Made by a program: the position numbers and the translations under genes. Below the pieces are notes generated by a model that was given only the letters and a program-made list of their open reading frames with translations, had not been told where the DNA came from and did not search any database. From Caballeronia sp. INDeC2 (GTDB lineage Bacteria > Pseudomonadota > Gammaproteobacteria > Burkholderiales > Burkholderiaceae): 64,000 bases of DNA. This document shows positions 29,101-37,261 of the stretch, piece after piece. Location of the stretch: positions 1-64,000 of the forward strand of contig NZ_JALQDG010000041.1 in NCBI RefSeq assembly GCF_023631325.1, in the 5' to 3' direction. Numbering within the stretch: position 1 is the first letter of the stretch; the number at the start of each line of letters is the position of its first letter.

Positions 29101-30108
29101 TCAGTACCCGTACTGCATGCTCGCGTCGACGTTGCTCTTGTCGTAGAAGCGATCCGAGACCTTCACCCACGGCGGAATCGTCTCGCCCTTCGCGTACTTC
29201 TGCGCGACATCGCATGCGAGCGGCCCGAAGAACGGGCTCGACTGCACGCTCGCGCCGAGCTCGCCCGCCTTGATCGCTTCGAGGCCGCCCTTGGTGCCGT
29301 CGATCGTCACGAGAACGATGTCCTTGCCCGGCTGCTTGCCCGCCGCCTTGATCGCGGCGATCGCGCCGAGCGCCATTTCGTCGTTATGTGCGTAGACGGC
29401 GGTGACATCCGGATGCGCCTGCAGAAGCGTCTCCATCACCTGGCGGCCCTTGTCGCGCGCGAAGTCGCCGCTTTGCGACGCGACGATCTTCATGCCCGGA
29501 TTCTTCGCGATGACTTCGTCGAAGCCTTTCTTGCGATCGTTCGCAGCGGACGCGCCCGTCGAGCCTTCCAGTTCGATGATGGTCGCCTTTCCGTTGGTCG
29601 CCTTCACGAGCCAGTCGGCGGCGCGGTGTCCCTGATCGATGAAGTCCGAGCCGATGAACGTGATGTAGTCCTTGCCCGCCTTCGCCATCGACTGGTCGAT
29701 GTTGCGGTCGACGAGGATCACCGGAATGCCCGCTTTCTTCGCCTGCATTACGACGGGCACGAGCGGCTTTTCTTCACGAGGCGGGAACACCAGCAGATCG
29801 ACGTGCTGCGCGATCATGCTCTGAATGTCCGAGACCTGCTTGGCCGCCGAGCTGTTGGCGTCGGTCATGACCATCTGCCAGCCGCATTTCGCGGCGATGT
29901 CCTTGAAGCTCTTCGTTTCCGCGAGGCGCCACGGGTTGTTGCTCTCCGTCTGCGCGAAGCCGACCTTCAACGGCTTCTTGTTCGGGATCTTTGGCAGCGC
30001 GTCATCGGCGGCGTGGGCGGCGGTGAAGCCGGCCGCGAGCGTCAGGGCGGTCAGTGCAGCGGCGAGCGGGCGCAAGCCCATGCGCGATTTCTTCTCTAGC
30101 GACAGCAT
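29101..30108 (-). CDS. ytfQ: Sugar ABC transporter substrate-binding protein (YtfQ-like, galactofuranose type)
   Basis: This 335-residue periplasmic protein has a signal peptide cleaved near TAAHA-ADDALPK (about residue 34). The mature part closely follows YtfQ: LKVGFAQTESNNPWRLAETKS, ASQSGDFARDKGRQVMETL, AVYAHNDEMALGAIAAIKAAG and a C-terminal MQYGY like YtfQ's MGY end. The family binds galactofuranose (known for E. coli YtfQ); ligand identity here is inferred. Start 30108 is chosen because GGAGGA lies 4 nt upstream, while the ATG at 30120 would overlap that site. A LacI gene lies just upstream on the same strand. Confidence 0.88.
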   Translation of the reverse strand: MLSLEKKSRMGLRPLAAALTALTLAAGFTAAHAADDALPKIPNKKPLKVGFAQTESNNPWRLAETKSFKDIAAKCGWQMVMTDANSSAAKQVSDIQSMIAQHVDLLVFPPREEKPLVPVVMQAKKAGIPVILVDRNIDQSMAKAGKDYITFIGSDFIDQGHRAADWLVKATNGKATIIELEGSTGASAANDRKKGFDEVIAKNPGMKIVASQSGDFARDKGRQVMETLLQAHPDVTAVYAHNDEMALGAIAAIKAAGKQPGKDIVLVTIDGTKGGLEAIKAGELGASVQSSPFFGPLACDVAQKYAKGETIPPWVKVSDRFYDKSNVDASMQYGY

Positions 30109-30227
30109 GTCTTCCTCCATAGGATGGTTTGCCTTTTTCTAGTAGTGCCGATGCTTGTGTTGCCCGGTCAGTCTGCTGCGAGAGTAGTCATGCCTACGAC
30201 GGTTTCGGCGATTATTTCATCGCGTTT

Positions 30228-30249
30228 TATTAGCGGTCAATCGCTAATA
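30228..30249. promoter_or_regulatory. Operator-like dyad before the sugar importer operon
   Basis: TATTAGCG-N6-CGCTAATA is a perfect 8-bp inverted repeat. It overlaps the last codons of the lacI gene and lies about 120 bp upstream of the binding-protein start. Its CTAATA half-site recurs in the lacI upstream region (31388-31401, 31460-31473), suggesting one shared regulator. Confidence 0.55.
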
Positions 30250-31325
30250 TTATTAATTGCGAGCTGTCTTGCTTCGGCGATTTCCCTGACCGAGCCGCGC
30301 TCGATCAGCGGTCCGTCGAGTTTCACGGTGCGGCGTCTTACGGGCGCGCCGGCTGCGCGGTTCTCTTCTTCCTGAAGCAGCGTTTCGACCGCCCAGCGCC
30401 CGAGCTCGTAGTTCGGCAATACGACGGTGGAAAGCGGCGGATGCGTATGCCGTGCGATCTCCTGATCGTCGTAGCCGAGCACGGAGACGTCGTCCGGCAC
30501 GCGCAGACCGAGCTGCTTCAGCGCCTCGATCGCGCCGAGCGCCATCAGGTCGTTCGCGCAGAAGATCGCGGTCGGCGGATTCGGCTCGCGCATCAGCGAG
30601 AGCGTGTGTTCGAAGCCGGTGTCCGGACTCCAGTCGCCTTCGCGCACGAGCTCCGGCGCGAACGGCAGATCGGCTGTCGCGAGCGCGGTCCGATAGCCCT
30701 TCAGTCGATCGCGCGCCGCGTCCTGCCACGGCTCGCCGTTGATATAGCCGATGCGCTTGTGCCCCGCGGCCAGGAGATGATCCGTCGCGGTGTGGCCGCC
30801 CGCGACCTCCGCGGGCACGACCGACGACACGCTTGCATCGCTCATATAGCAGTTGAGCAGCACGGTCGGAACCCTGGCGAGCACGGCGGGCAACGTCACG
30901 CGGCGCGTGTAGACCGTCGCGTAGATCACGCCCAGCACGTTCGGATTGCCGAGCGTCGCGTCGAGCACGCGCGCCTCGATCTCGGCGTTGCCGTGCGTCG
31001 AATAGACCGCGAGCATGCGGCCGTTGGCGAACGCGGCATCGCGCGCGCCGTCGATGCTGACGACCGGATGCGGGCTCGTCGAAATTTCGTCGGCGAGATA
31101 GACGATCAGATTGCGTTCGCCCTGACTCTCCAGTGCGGCGACCGGTTCGCGCTGCGTCATGCGATAGCCGAGTTCCTGCGCGGCGCGCAGCACCTTGTCG
31201 CGCGTGGTGTCGGAAAACTTCGCGCCGCTTGCGTTGTTCAGCACGAGCGAGACCGTCGATTGCGAGACTCCTGTGAGCTTCGCGATGTCGGTCATCGTCG
31301 GGCGGCGTTGCGTGGATTTTTTCAT
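30237..31325 (-). CDS. LacI family transcriptional regulator
   Basis: This 362-residue repressor has an N-terminal helix-turn-helix, PTMTDIAKLTGVSQSTVSLVLNN (about residues 9-31), and the hinge helix DKVLRAAQELGYRM. The periplasmic-binding-protein-like effector domain includes GYINGEPWQDAARDRLKGYRTAL and CANDLMALGAIEALKQLGLRVPDDVSVLGYDD. It precedes the YtfQ-like operon on the same strand and diverges from the dioxygenase-epimerase pair, so it probably controls both in response to a sugar. AT-rich CTAATA dyads in both flanking regions are likely operators. Confidence 0.92.
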   Translation of the reverse strand: MKKSTQRRPTMTDIAKLTGVSQSTVSLVLNNASGAKFSDTTRDKVLRAAQELGYRMTQREPVAALESQGERNLIVYLADEISTSPHPVVSIDGARDAAFANGRMLAVYSTHGNAEIEARVLDATLGNPNVLGVIYATVYTRRVTLPAVLARVPTVLLNCYMSDASVSSVVPAEVAGGHTATDHLLAAGHKRIGYINGEPWQDAARDRLKGYRTALATADLPFAPELVREGDWSPDTGFEHTLSLMREPNPPTAIFCANDLMALGAIEALKQLGLRVPDDVSVLGYDDQEIARHTHPPLSTVVLPNYELGRWAVETLLQEEENRAAGAPVRRRTVKLDGPLIERGSVREIAEARQLAINNISD

Positions 31326-31387
31326 TGTGCGTGGCGCGTGCGGCTGAACCCTCCGCGGATCATCTCGCGCGGGCCGGAGAAACTTGC

Positions 31388-31401
31388 CACTAATATTAGT
31401 G
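31388..31401. promoter_or_regulatory. Perfect palindrome CACTAATATTAGTG upstream of lacI
   Basis: A 14-bp perfect palindrome with no spacer, 63 bp upstream of the lacI start and about 130 bp before the divergent dioxygenase gene. An even-symmetry palindrome fits a LacI-family operator; its half-site resembles the dyads at 30228-30249 and 31460-31473. Confidence 0.6.
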
Positions 31402-31459
31402 ATGAATGACGCGGAAAGCACGTGTTTATTGGCCATTTGAGGTCAGGGTTTTCACCGGT

Positions 31460-31473
31460 TATTACTAATAATA
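31460..31473. promoter_or_regulatory. AT-rich operator-like dyad upstream of the dioxygenase gene
   Basis: TATTA-CTAA-TAATA is a short inverted repeat containing the same CTAATA element. It lies 60 bp before the dioxygenase start, in a position to overlap its promoter. Weaker than the palindrome at 31388. Confidence 0.4.
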
Positions 31474-31533
31474 TTGACGGACGGATTACACGCGTGCGAT
31501 TCTGTTTTCGCACTGACAACGAGGAGATCGCGC

Positions 31534-32334
31534 ATGGGCAAGTACGACGAAAGCACGCGGGACGCATTCGCCGAAGCATTCGAACGAGACGGCTTCTTGC
31601 TGCTGCGCGAGCATTTCCCGCGTGCAGTGATCGAAGCCTGGAACGATGCGTTCGCGCAGCTTCTGCAACCGCACGTCGACGCCGTGCGCGAAGCATCGAC
31701 GAGCGGTAATCGCGGACCAGGGCGCTATTACGTCACGCTGCCGTTCGAAGGCGAGTTCGCGGATCCGTCTGTCTTTTGCGATGACGACATCGTCGGCATC
31801 GTCGAGCGCGTGGCCGGGCGCGATCCTGTGATGTGTCAACTCGCCACCGACACGCCCGTCGCCGGCTCCGAATACCAGGACTGGCATCGCGATACGCCGC
31901 CGCTTTTCGACGACGCACCCGAAACGCCTTCGTTCCAGCTCGCGGTGAATTTCCCGCTCGTCGATGTCGATGAACGCAACGGCCCGCTCGAAACGACGCG
32001 CGGCACGCATCGCATGTCGCGGGACGAAGCGCTGGCCGGTCTGGAGGCAGGACGCTTCGCCGCCGAGCAAGTGCCGATGAGGGTCGGCGACGTGATGATC
32101 CGCGATGTGCGCGGGCTGCATCGCGGCACGCCGAATCTGAGCGGCGAGCCGCGTCCGATGGTGGTGATCGGCTACAGCCGCGCGTGGTATTTTCGGCCCG
32201 AGGTGCATATCGACGTGCCGCGCGACGTGCTTGCCGAATTGCCTGCGCGCGCGCGGCGTCTGTTGCGCTTCAATCCTGTGGTCGAGAAGACGGCGCGCGT
32301 TTTCGACGAAAGCTATCGGCAGTTCGCATATTGA
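31534..32334 (+). CDS. Phytanoyl-CoA dioxygenase family protein (Fe(II)/2-oxoglutarate-dependent)
   Basis: This 266-residue cytosolic protein has the PhyH fold. It carries an iron-binding His-x-Asp in DWHRDTPP (about residues 116-123), a distal histidine in VRGLHRGTPN and a following arginine near GEPRPMVV for 2-oxoglutarate. GAGGAG stands 7 nt before the ATG at 31534. It sits back to back with lacI and overlaps the aldose-epimerase gene, so a sugar or sugar-derived substrate is plausible. The exact substrate is unknown. Confidence 0.87.
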   Translation: MGKYDESTRDAFAEAFERDGFLLLREHFPRAVIEAWNDAFAQLLQPHVDAVREASTSGNRGPGRYYVTLPFEGEFADPSVFCDDDIVGIVERVAGRDPVMCQLATDTPVAGSEYQDWHRDTPPLFDDAPETPSFQLAVNFPLVDVDERNGPLETTRGTHRMSRDEALAGLEAGRFAAEQVPMRVGDVMIRDVRGLHRGTPNLSGEPRPMVVIGYSRAWYFRPEVHIDVPRDVLAELPARARRLLRFNPVVEKTARVFDESYRQFAY

Positions 32335-33263
32335 GCGCCGCGCCGCCCGATACGCTCGTCGAGTTGCGTCACGGCGCGCGGCGCGTGCTGCTCGCGCCGT
32401 ATGTAGGCGGATCGATCGCGGCCTTCGACGAAATACGCGATGGCCGTTCGATCGACTGGCTGCGTCCCGCGACGCCTGCCGCGCTCGCCGCCCGCGATCC
32501 GCTCGGCATGGCGAGCTTTCCGCTTCTGCCGTACTGCAACCGCATCCGCGATGCACGCTTCAGTTTCGACGATGCGATCGTCGACCTGTCCGGCGATGGC
32601 AATGCGTTCGCGCATGCGCTTCACGGCAACGCATGGCGCTTGCCGTGGCGCGTGGGCGATGTGGCGAAGTCGCGCGCGCGGTTGCATTTTTTGCACGAGC
32701 CTTCGCATACAGCGGCGCGTCACTGGCCGTTCGCGTATGAGGCGACGCAGGACATCGAGCTCGATGCTCACACGCTAATCGTCACGATCTCCGCGCGCAA
32801 CCTGTCCGATCGGCCGATGCCCTTCGGCATGGGACATCACCCATACTATCCGCGCACGCGCAACACACGCATTCACGCACGCGTTGCGACGATGTGGCAT
32901 AGCACGCCGGATCTGCTGCCGACGCACGCGGGTGCGCATCCGTGCGTCGATGCGATGGCGTCGAACGAAGGCATGTCCGCCGATGCGTTCGATCTCGACA
33001 ACAACTTCGCCGGCTGGTCGCGCACGGCGACGATCGCCTGGCCGGACGAAGGGCGCGCGATCACGCTCAGCGCCGAGTCGCCGTTCGATCACATGGTGGT
33101 GTACGCGCCGGCGTCGCATCCCGATTTGCTCTGCGTGGAGCCGGTGAGCAACGTGGCGGATTGGGTCAATCTCGATGTCGACCGCGCACTGAAGGGCGGT
33201 GCTGTGCTGGAACCGGGCAAGTCGGTCACCGCGTCGTTCGCGTGGACGACTCGCTTCGGGTAG
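32331..33263 (+). CDS. Aldose 1-epimerase family protein
   Basis: This protein of about 310 residues is a galactose-mutarotase-like fold of the YihR/short GalM branch. Motifs include FPLLPYCNRIRDARFSFD, HALHGNAWRLPW (His), MPFGMGHHPYYPR and a C-terminal VEPVSNVADWVN in place of the GalM glutamate region. The best start is TTG at 32331, which overlaps the stop of the dioxygenase gene (TTGA). An ATG start further upstream would run far into that gene. It probably interconverts anomers of the sugar brought in by the YtfQ-like importer. Confidence 0.85.
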   Translation: MSAAPPDTLVELRHGARRVLLAPYVGGSIAAFDEIRDGRSIDWLRPATPAALAARDPLGMASFPLLPYCNRIRDARFSFDDAIVDLSGDGNAFAHALHGNAWRLPWRVGDVAKSRARLHFLHEPSHTAARHWPFAYEATQDIELDAHTLIVTISARNLSDRPMPFGMGHHPYYPRTRNTRIHARVATMWHSTPDLLPTHAGAHPCVDAMASNEGMSADAFDLDNNFAGWSRTATIAWPDEGRAITLSAESPFDHMVVYAPASHPDLLCVEPVSNVADWVNLDVDRALKGGAVLEPGKSVTASFAWTTRFG

Positions 33264-33275
33264 GACCACGTCCGC

Positions 33276-33587
33276 TTACTGACCGAAGAAGACGTCGCAG
33301 CGGGGCGTGTCGAGGCAGCCGTTCTGCGCGCGTCCGCTCGCGGATGCGCTTGCGCCGGGATTCATGCCGCCGTATGCGGCATCGTCGCTCTGGGCTGCGG
33401 GCATGGCGGCGGTCTGCTCGCGCTCGGGCGTGGCCTGCGACATATACATGGGGCGCATCGTGTGGACGAGTTGCTGCGCATCGGCGGGCATGCCCTGAGC
33501 ATGTGCCGCACCGATACTCGCGACATTGACGACGACCGCGCATGCGGCCATCATCGCGAAGAGTTTTGGACTGACTTTTGACTTCAT
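33276..33587 (-). CDS. Small exported protein of unknown function
   Basis: This 103-residue protein has a signal peptide (MKSKVSPKLF…IGAAHA-QGMP, cleavage near residue 30). The mature part is rich in Met, Ala, Gln and Ser and ends RAQNGCLDTPRCDVFFGQ, with two cysteines that could form a disulfide. I do not recognise the family. It ends 12 nt from the convergent epimerase gene. Confidence 0.7.
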   Translation of the reverse strand: MKSKVSPKLFAMMAACAVVVNVASIGAAHAQGMPADAQQLVHTMRPMYMSQATPEREQTAAMPAAQSDDAAYGGMNPGASASASGRAQNGCLDTPRCDVFFGQ

Positions 33588-33801
33588 GCTCCAGCTCCTT
33601 GAAACGAATGCACAAGCAGCCGGGAACGATTCTCGGACTCCTTGCCGCGTTGTCGATGGAAGGGATCGAGCGCGGGCGCGGGCGCGTCAATCGAACACGC
33701 ACCAGGCGAATGGCTAGCGCTCAGGGCTTACGTTACGGCGATGCGGGAGCGGGAGAAATCCCTATTCGGCAGGGACGCTTTGGAGGGGTGATAGGGACGA
33801 G

Positions 33802-33836
33802 AAAAAGCGCTCCGACTCACAAGAAGCCCGAGCGCT
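33802..33836 (-). terminator. Rho-independent terminator of the glycine-rich gene
   Basis: On the minus strand AGCGCTC (33836-33830) pairs with GAGCGCT (33812-33806) across a 17-nt loop and ends in a T-run (33806-33802). It lies about 20 nt beyond the stop of the gene at 33858-34157. The 33588-33801 stretch between it and the next gene holds nothing else I can recognise. Confidence 0.7.
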
Positions 33837-33857
33837 GAAACACTCACTTCAATACGC

Positions 33858-34157
33858 TTAGTATGTCTTGGCTGCGCCGCCGCTCGACGAACCCGAGCCG
33901 GAACCGTTCTTCTTGTTCTTTTGCATCTTGCTGCTCTGGGACGAGTCCATTGTGTTGGCGCCTGATGCGCCCGAGGTCGCGCCCGTCACACCGTTGGCAT
34001 TGGGCGTACTCATTCCAGTGCCGCCCTGGCCGGCTCCATTGCCGCCCGCCGTGCCGCCACCCGCACCGCCGCCGCCACCCGCGCCTTGCGCGAACGCCGC
34101 GCCAGACAAGCTCAGGATTACGGCCGATACAAGCAGACTTCTCTTTGCGTTTTTCAT
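33858..34157 (-). CDS. Glycine/serine-rich exported protein
   Basis: This 99-residue protein has a clear signal peptide (MKNAKRSLLVSAVILSLSGAAFA-QG, cleavage after about residue 23). The mature part has very low complexity: a Gly-rich run, an Asn/Ala/Ser/Thr middle and a Lys/Ser/Gly tail ending AAKTY. GGGAGGAAACC precedes the ATG. Burkholderiaceae often encode such short Gly-rich secreted proteins with no known function. A terminator follows. Confidence 0.75.
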   Translation of the reverse strand: MKNAKRSLLVSAVILSLSGAAFAQGAGGGGGAGGGTAGGNGAGQGGTGMSTPNANGVTGATSGASGANTMDSSQSSKMQKNKKNGSGSGSSSGGAAKTY

Positions 34158-34294
34158 GGTTTCCTCCCGTTGATCGATGGTCTCGAAGCGCGCCGCCTCA
34201 CAAGATGCTGCGGCGTCGCGATTCAAATAGCGCAATCGCCGTGCCGCTTGCAAGCGCGCAGCGTGAGACCATGCTGCGGGAAGAGACGCGATAA

Positions 34295-34516
34295 CTACGC
34301 GAGCGCCTCGTCACACCATTCGATGGCCCATGCGCGTGCGCAATGAACGGCATCTGCTTCGGTGGAGAACGCATCGAGTTCGCCGGATTCGAAAACTTGC
34401 ACATGCGCCGTGTGTTCGTCCGGCAGATGCGTGATCTTCGCGTGAGCGTAGTAACTGCCATCTTCGTCGTGATGCGCGGTGCAATCGATATGAAACGTCT
34501 TGTAGTCGAATCGCAT
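34295..34516 (-). CDS. Small conserved protein of unknown function
   Basis: This 73-residue acidic, probably cytosolic protein begins MRFDYKTFHIDC and ends ARAWAIEWCDEALA. It has regular hydrophobic spacing suggesting an alpha/beta fold (beta strands around DGSYYAHAKITHL and TAHVQVFESGE, then a helix). Start 34516 is chosen because the upstream frame is poor. It diverges from the SOS-type repair operon, with the LexA box about 86 bp upstream. I cannot assign a family with confidence. Confidence 0.65.
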   Translation of the reverse strand: MRFDYKTFHIDCTAHHDEDGSYYAHAKITHLPDEHTAHVQVFESGELDAFSTEADAVHCARAWAIEWCDEALA

Positions 34517-34601
34517 AAACGGGCTCCGGGAAAGATGAATCACGGGCAGGCGCGAAGCGTGCGCAAACATATTTGCGTTCGACTCCTCACCTCTCGTGAC
34601 A

Positions 34602-34621
34602 TACTGTATATACATACAGTA
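34602..34621. promoter_or_regulatory. LexA (SOS) box upstream of the radical SAM-UdgX operon
   Basis: TACTGTATATACATACAGTA matches the LexA consensus TACTGTATATATATACAGTA at 19 of 20 positions and contains the required CTGT-N8-ACAG core. It ends 11 bp before the radical SAM start codon, so bound LexA would block the promoter or early transcript. The identity of the regulator is inferred from the consensus. Confidence 0.88.
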
Positions 34622-34632
34622 TCATATGCAAG

Positions 34633-35844
34633 ATGGATCTCTCTGAAAAGCTCGAAATCCTCGCCGATGCCGCCAAGTATGACGCGTCATGCGCGAGCGG
34701 CGGCGCGCCGAAACGCGAGTCGCGCGGCATCGACGGCCTCGGCGCCAGCACCGGCTCAGGCATCTGCCACAGCTTCACACCTGATGGCCGCTGCGTCTCG
34801 CTGCTCAAGATTCTGTTGACCAACTTTTGTCTTTACGATTGCCGCTATTGCATCAACCGGCGCTCGAGCAATGTGCCGCGCGCGCGCTTCACGCCGGAGG
34901 AAGTCGTCGGCCTGACGCTGGATTTTTATCGCCGCAATTACATCGACGGGCTCTTTCTCAGTTCCGGCGTGATTCGTTCATCGAACTATACGATGGAGCA
35001 ACTCGTGCTCGTCGCGAAGACGCTGCGCGAGAAGCATCAGTTTCGCGGCTATATCCATCTGAAGACCATTCCCGATGCCGATCCGGAACTCATCGTGCAA
35101 GCGGGACGCTACGCCGACCGTCTGAGCGTGAACATCGAGTTGCCGACCGAAATCAGTCTCGAGCGTCTCGCGCCCGAAAAAAGCGGCCGCACGATCAGGC
35201 TGGCGATGGGCAATATCCGCGTCGCGCGCGAGGAGTCGGAGGCGGAGCCGCGCGCGCCGCGTTTCGCGCCGGCGGGGCAGAGCACGCAGATGATTGTCGG
35301 CGCGGATGAAACCGACGATCGCACGATCCTCGGCACCGCCGAAACGCTCTACGGCTCGTATCAGTTGAAGCGCGTGTATTACTCGGCGTTCAGTCCGATT
35401 CCCGACAGCCCGGCGGGCGTGCCGGCGAAAGCGCCGCCGCTCTTACGCGAGCATCGGCTGTATCAGGCGGACTTTCTGATGCGCGGCTATGGTTTCGGAG
35501 CCGCCGAACTGCTCGGCGATGCCGGCAATCTGCCGCTCGATGTCGATCCGAAGCTCGCGTGGGCGCTCGCGCATCGCGACCGCTTTCCCGTCGATCTCAA
35601 TGCCGCGCCCGCGCGCATGATCGCGCGTGTGCCGGGCATCGGCATGCGCAATGCGAAGCGCATCGTCGAGTTGCGGCGTGCGCGGCGCGTGCGCTATCAG
35701 GATCTCGTGAAGCTGCGTTGCGGCATGGACAAGGTGAAGCCTTTCGTCGTGACGGCGGATTACCGGCCACCGCTCGCCGAGTTGCCGTCCGACAATCTTC
35801 GGCGCGCGCTCGCCACCGGTCCCGTGCAGCTTTCGCTGATCTGA
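34633..35844 (+). CDS. Putative DNA modification/repair radical SAM protein
   Basis: This 403-residue protein has the radical SAM cluster motif CLYDCRYC (CxxxCxxC, about residues 71-78) after LLKILLTNF. It also has FLSSGVIRSSNYTMEQLVLVAKTLR, YIHLKTIPDADPELI and SVNIELPTE, and a C-terminal helix-hairpin-helix (LNAAPARMIARVPGIGMRNAKRIVELR, about 326-352), a DNA-binding motif. This matches the family annotated as putative DNA modification/repair radical SAM protein, always found beside a UDG-like partner. It is coupled to that partner by a TGATG overlap at 35842-35846. The LexA box places it under SOS control. Confidence 0.92.
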   Translation: MDLSEKLEILADAAKYDASCASGGAPKRESRGIDGLGASTGSGICHSFTPDGRCVSLLKILLTNFCLYDCRYCINRRSSNVPRARFTPEEVVGLTLDFYRRNYIDGLFLSSGVIRSSNYTMEQLVLVAKTLREKHQFRGYIHLKTIPDADPELIVQAGRYADRLSVNIELPTEISLERLAPEKSGRTIRLAMGNIRVAREESEAEPRAPRFAPAGQSTQMIVGADETDDRTILGTAETLYGSYQLKRVYYSAFSPIPDSPAGVPAKAPPLLREHRLYQADFLMRGYGFGAAELLGDAGNLPLDVDPKLAWALAHRDRFPVDLNAAPARMIARVPGIGMRNAKRIVELRRARRVRYQDLVKLRCGMDKVKPFVVTADYRPPLAELPSDNLRRALATGPVQLSLI

Positions 35845-37259
35845 TGCGCGTCATCGTCATCGACGACGAATTCGACGCCTGGCGCGCCGCCGCGCTCGAT
35901 GCGCTCGCGCAAGGACTCACGCCCGAATCGATCGACTGGCGCACGCCGCAGGCAGAGCCGGCGTTGTTCAGCGAAGCGGCGTCGTCGGCAAACGCTGCGG
36001 ATGCGCCGCAAATCCGCGTTTCACGCGAACTCGCGTCGCTGTTGAAAGACGCCGCCCATTTCCGCGATGCGCGCCGCTGGAGCTTTCTCTATCGCGTCCT
36101 TTGGCGTTGGGCGCAAGGCGACCGCGCGGTTGCATCGCCCGCCGATGAAGACGGCGCACGCCTCTATAAGATGGCGAAGGCAGTGCGCCGGGCGCAGCAC
36201 GACATGATCGCCTACGTGCGCTTCCGGCAGCGCGAGGCGTCGCTCGGACCGCCCGAATATGTCGCGTGGTACGAGCCCGATCACGACGTGCTCGCCTGGG
36301 GCGCGGAGCATTTCGCGGCGCGCATGGGGCGCTCGACCTGGCTCATCGCGACGCCTGACGGAGCCGCGATGTTCGACGGCGAGCGCCTGCAACTTGAACG
36401 CCGCCGTGCGCTGGCATCGGATCATGCGATCGATACGCCCGATGCCGCCGAAACGCTCTGGATGACCTATTACCGCAGCATTTTCAACCCGGCGCGCCTG
36501 AACGAATCCGCGCTCGAACAGCATATGCCGGTGCGGTTCTGGAAAGGACTGCCGGAAGGCGCGCTGATTCCGAAACTCGTGAGCGATGCGCGCGGCGGCG
36601 CACGGCGCGTCGCGCAGGCGCAAAGCGTCGGCGCGCTCGGCGGCAAGGCGGTGCAGGTCGAGGCGCAAGACGCGCAGCCGGAACGCGACGCGCCCACATC
36701 GCTCGACACCTGCCGCCGCTGCGATCTGTGGCGCAACGCGACGCAGGCGGTGCGCGGCGCGGGTCCGTCCGATGCGCGCATCATGCTGCTCGGCGAACAG
36801 CCCGGCGATCAGGAGGATTTGAAGGGCGAGCCGTTCGTCGGCCCGGCGGGGCAACTGCTTCACGACGCGATGCAGCGAGCCGGCATGCCGCGCGAGCAGG
36901 TCTATCTGACCAACGCGGTGAAGCATTTCAAATGGGAGCCGCGCGGCAAGCGGCGTCTGCACAAGACGCCCGCGCAACAGGAAGTCGAAGCGTGTTCGTA
37001 CTGGCTCGAACAGGAGTTGCACGACGTCGGCGCGCGCGTGATCGTCACGCTCGGCGCGACGGCGTTGACGGCGCTTTTCGGGCGGCGCGCAACGCTGTCC
37101 GCGCATGTCGGACGCGTCGTGCCGTATCGGGACAAACTGGTTGTCGCGACGTATCACCCTTCGTATGCGTTGCGACAGAACGACGAAGCCGCGCGCGAGA
37201 AAACCGTCGCGGCCATCGTCGAGGCGCTGGAAAGGGCGCGCGAACTCATCGGCCGATAA
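35844..37259 (+). CDS. udgX: UdgX-type uracil-DNA glycosylase fused to a TIGR03915-type domain
   Basis: This 471-residue protein has two parts. Residues 1-250 match the domain (TIGR03915 type) that accompanies the radical SAM protein. Residues 285-471 are a family 4-like uracil-DNA glycosylase of the UdgX branch: GEQPGDQEDLKGEPFVGPAGQLL (about 317-339), the UdgX-specific loop KRRLHKTP with His 373, and HPSYALR (438-444). In M. smegmatis UdgX the equivalent histidine forms a covalent bond with DNA at the uracil site. Iron-sulfur cysteines visible are 290, 293 and 384. The start overlaps the upstream stop (TGATG). Confidence 0.92.
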   Translation: MRVIVIDDEFDAWRAAALDALAQGLTPESIDWRTPQAEPALFSEAASSANAADAPQIRVSRELASLLKDAAHFRDARRWSFLYRVLWRWAQGDRAVASPADEDGARLYKMAKAVRRAQHDMIAYVRFRQREASLGPPEYVAWYEPDHDVLAWGAEHFAARMGRSTWLIATPDGAAMFDGERLQLERRRALASDHAIDTPDAAETLWMTYYRSIFNPARLNESALEQHMPVRFWKGLPEGALIPKLVSDARGGARRVAQAQSVGALGGKAVQVEAQDAQPERDAPTSLDTCRRCDLWRNATQAVRGAGPSDARIMLLGEQPGDQEDLKGEPFVGPAGQLLHDAMQRAGMPREQVYLTNAVKHFKWEPRGKRRLHKTPAQQEVEACSYWLEQELHDVGARVIVTLGATALTALFGRRATLSAHVGRVVPYRDKLVVATYHPSYALRQNDEAAREKTVAAIVEALERARELIGR

Positions 37260-37261
37260 AT

